NCBI RefSeq assembly: GCF_013408445.1 | Contig: NZ_JACBZL010000001.1 | Coordinates: 682,001 to 746,000 of the forward strand | DNA: 64,000 nt | Direction of reading: 5' to 3' | Origin: Corynebacterium tuberculostearicum | GTDB lineage: Bacteria; Actinomycetota; Actinomycetes; Mycobacteriales; Mycobacteriaceae | In this document: positions 63,933-64,000 of the stretch, piece after piece | Position numbering within the stretch: the stretch's first letter is position 1 | Layout of the letters: every line of letters begins with the position of its first letter | Translations under genes and position numbers: made by a program | Notes under the pieces: generated by a model | Seen by the model: only the letters and a program-made list of their open reading frames with translations | The model's database searches: none | What the model was told of the DNA's origin: nothing

Positions 63933-64000
63933 AGAATCAACATTAAGGGCGGGCCATGCCCGCGAGGTTCTCCCCAACGGCGTTCGGCCCCAATATACAA

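Overview
The window is a chromosomal segment of a Corynebacterium (high-GC actinobacterium). The evidence is the set of lineage markers: AftC arabinofuranosyltransferase, the phosphatidylinositol-mannoside operon (PimA, acyltransferase, PgsA, HIT protein), DtxR next to SigB and GalE, SugR next to PtsI, actinobacterial DUF families (3000, 3039, 3093, 3099, 3159, 3710, 4192, 4193), and LexA paired with a divergent DivS-like gene. Gene order closely follows C. glutamicum as I remember it, apart from one large junction at a tRNA cluster and a few inserted loci. I do not assign a species.

Layout. 1-6 kb (minus strand): secD (cut by the window edge), yajC, ruvB-ruvA-ruvC, a YebC regulator and an acyl-CoA thioesterase. 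6-16 kb: a GT-C membrane glycosyltransferase on the plus strand, then on the minus strand a tightly overlapping operon thrS-HIT-pgsA-acyltransferase-pimA-LemA-like protein (PIM lipid synthesis), and a three-gene envelope operon CopC-PCuAC-DyP peroxidase. 16.4-17.3 kb: six minus-strand tRNA genes (Gly, Val, Gly, Cys, Val, Gly) facing a plus-strand tRNA-Val(CAC); this is the synteny junction. 17.4-31 kb: a DMT transporter, RibD-like reductase, aftC, msrB, hemQ, DUF3000, RNase D, dxs, a TRAM RNA methyltransferase, DUF3159, DUF3710, dut, DUF3093, DUF4193, an inositol-phosphatase-like gene and polyphosphate glucokinase. 32-38 kb: sigA with a 14-unit Lys-rich repeat, a DEAD/DEAH helicase, DUF3039, DUF3099, a methyltransferase and dtd. 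38-42 kb: a serine-use locus (serine transporter, L-serine dehydratase, YheO-type regulator). 42-50 kb: sigB, dtxR, galE, DUF4192, PAC2 and a Ski2-like helicase.

50-55 kb is the peroxide-stress locus: ahpD, ahpC and divergent oxyR. An intact 1,302-bp IS3-family element has inserted near the 3' end of ahpC with a 3-bp target duplication. It replaces the last 11 AhpC residues with 43 IS-encoded residues and separates ahpC from ahpD. 55-64 kb: hrpA, nrdR, a DivS-like gene, lexA with SOS boxes, sugR and ptsI.

Most of the window is conserved housekeeping sequence. I found no CRISPR array, phage genes, toxin-antitoxin pair or obvious defence system. The main leads are the IS-disrupted ahpC, a short motif seen five times between genes always on the same strand, the putative empty island site at the tRNA cluster, the repeat tail of SigA, and several palindromes or direct repeats upstream of serine and sugar genes.
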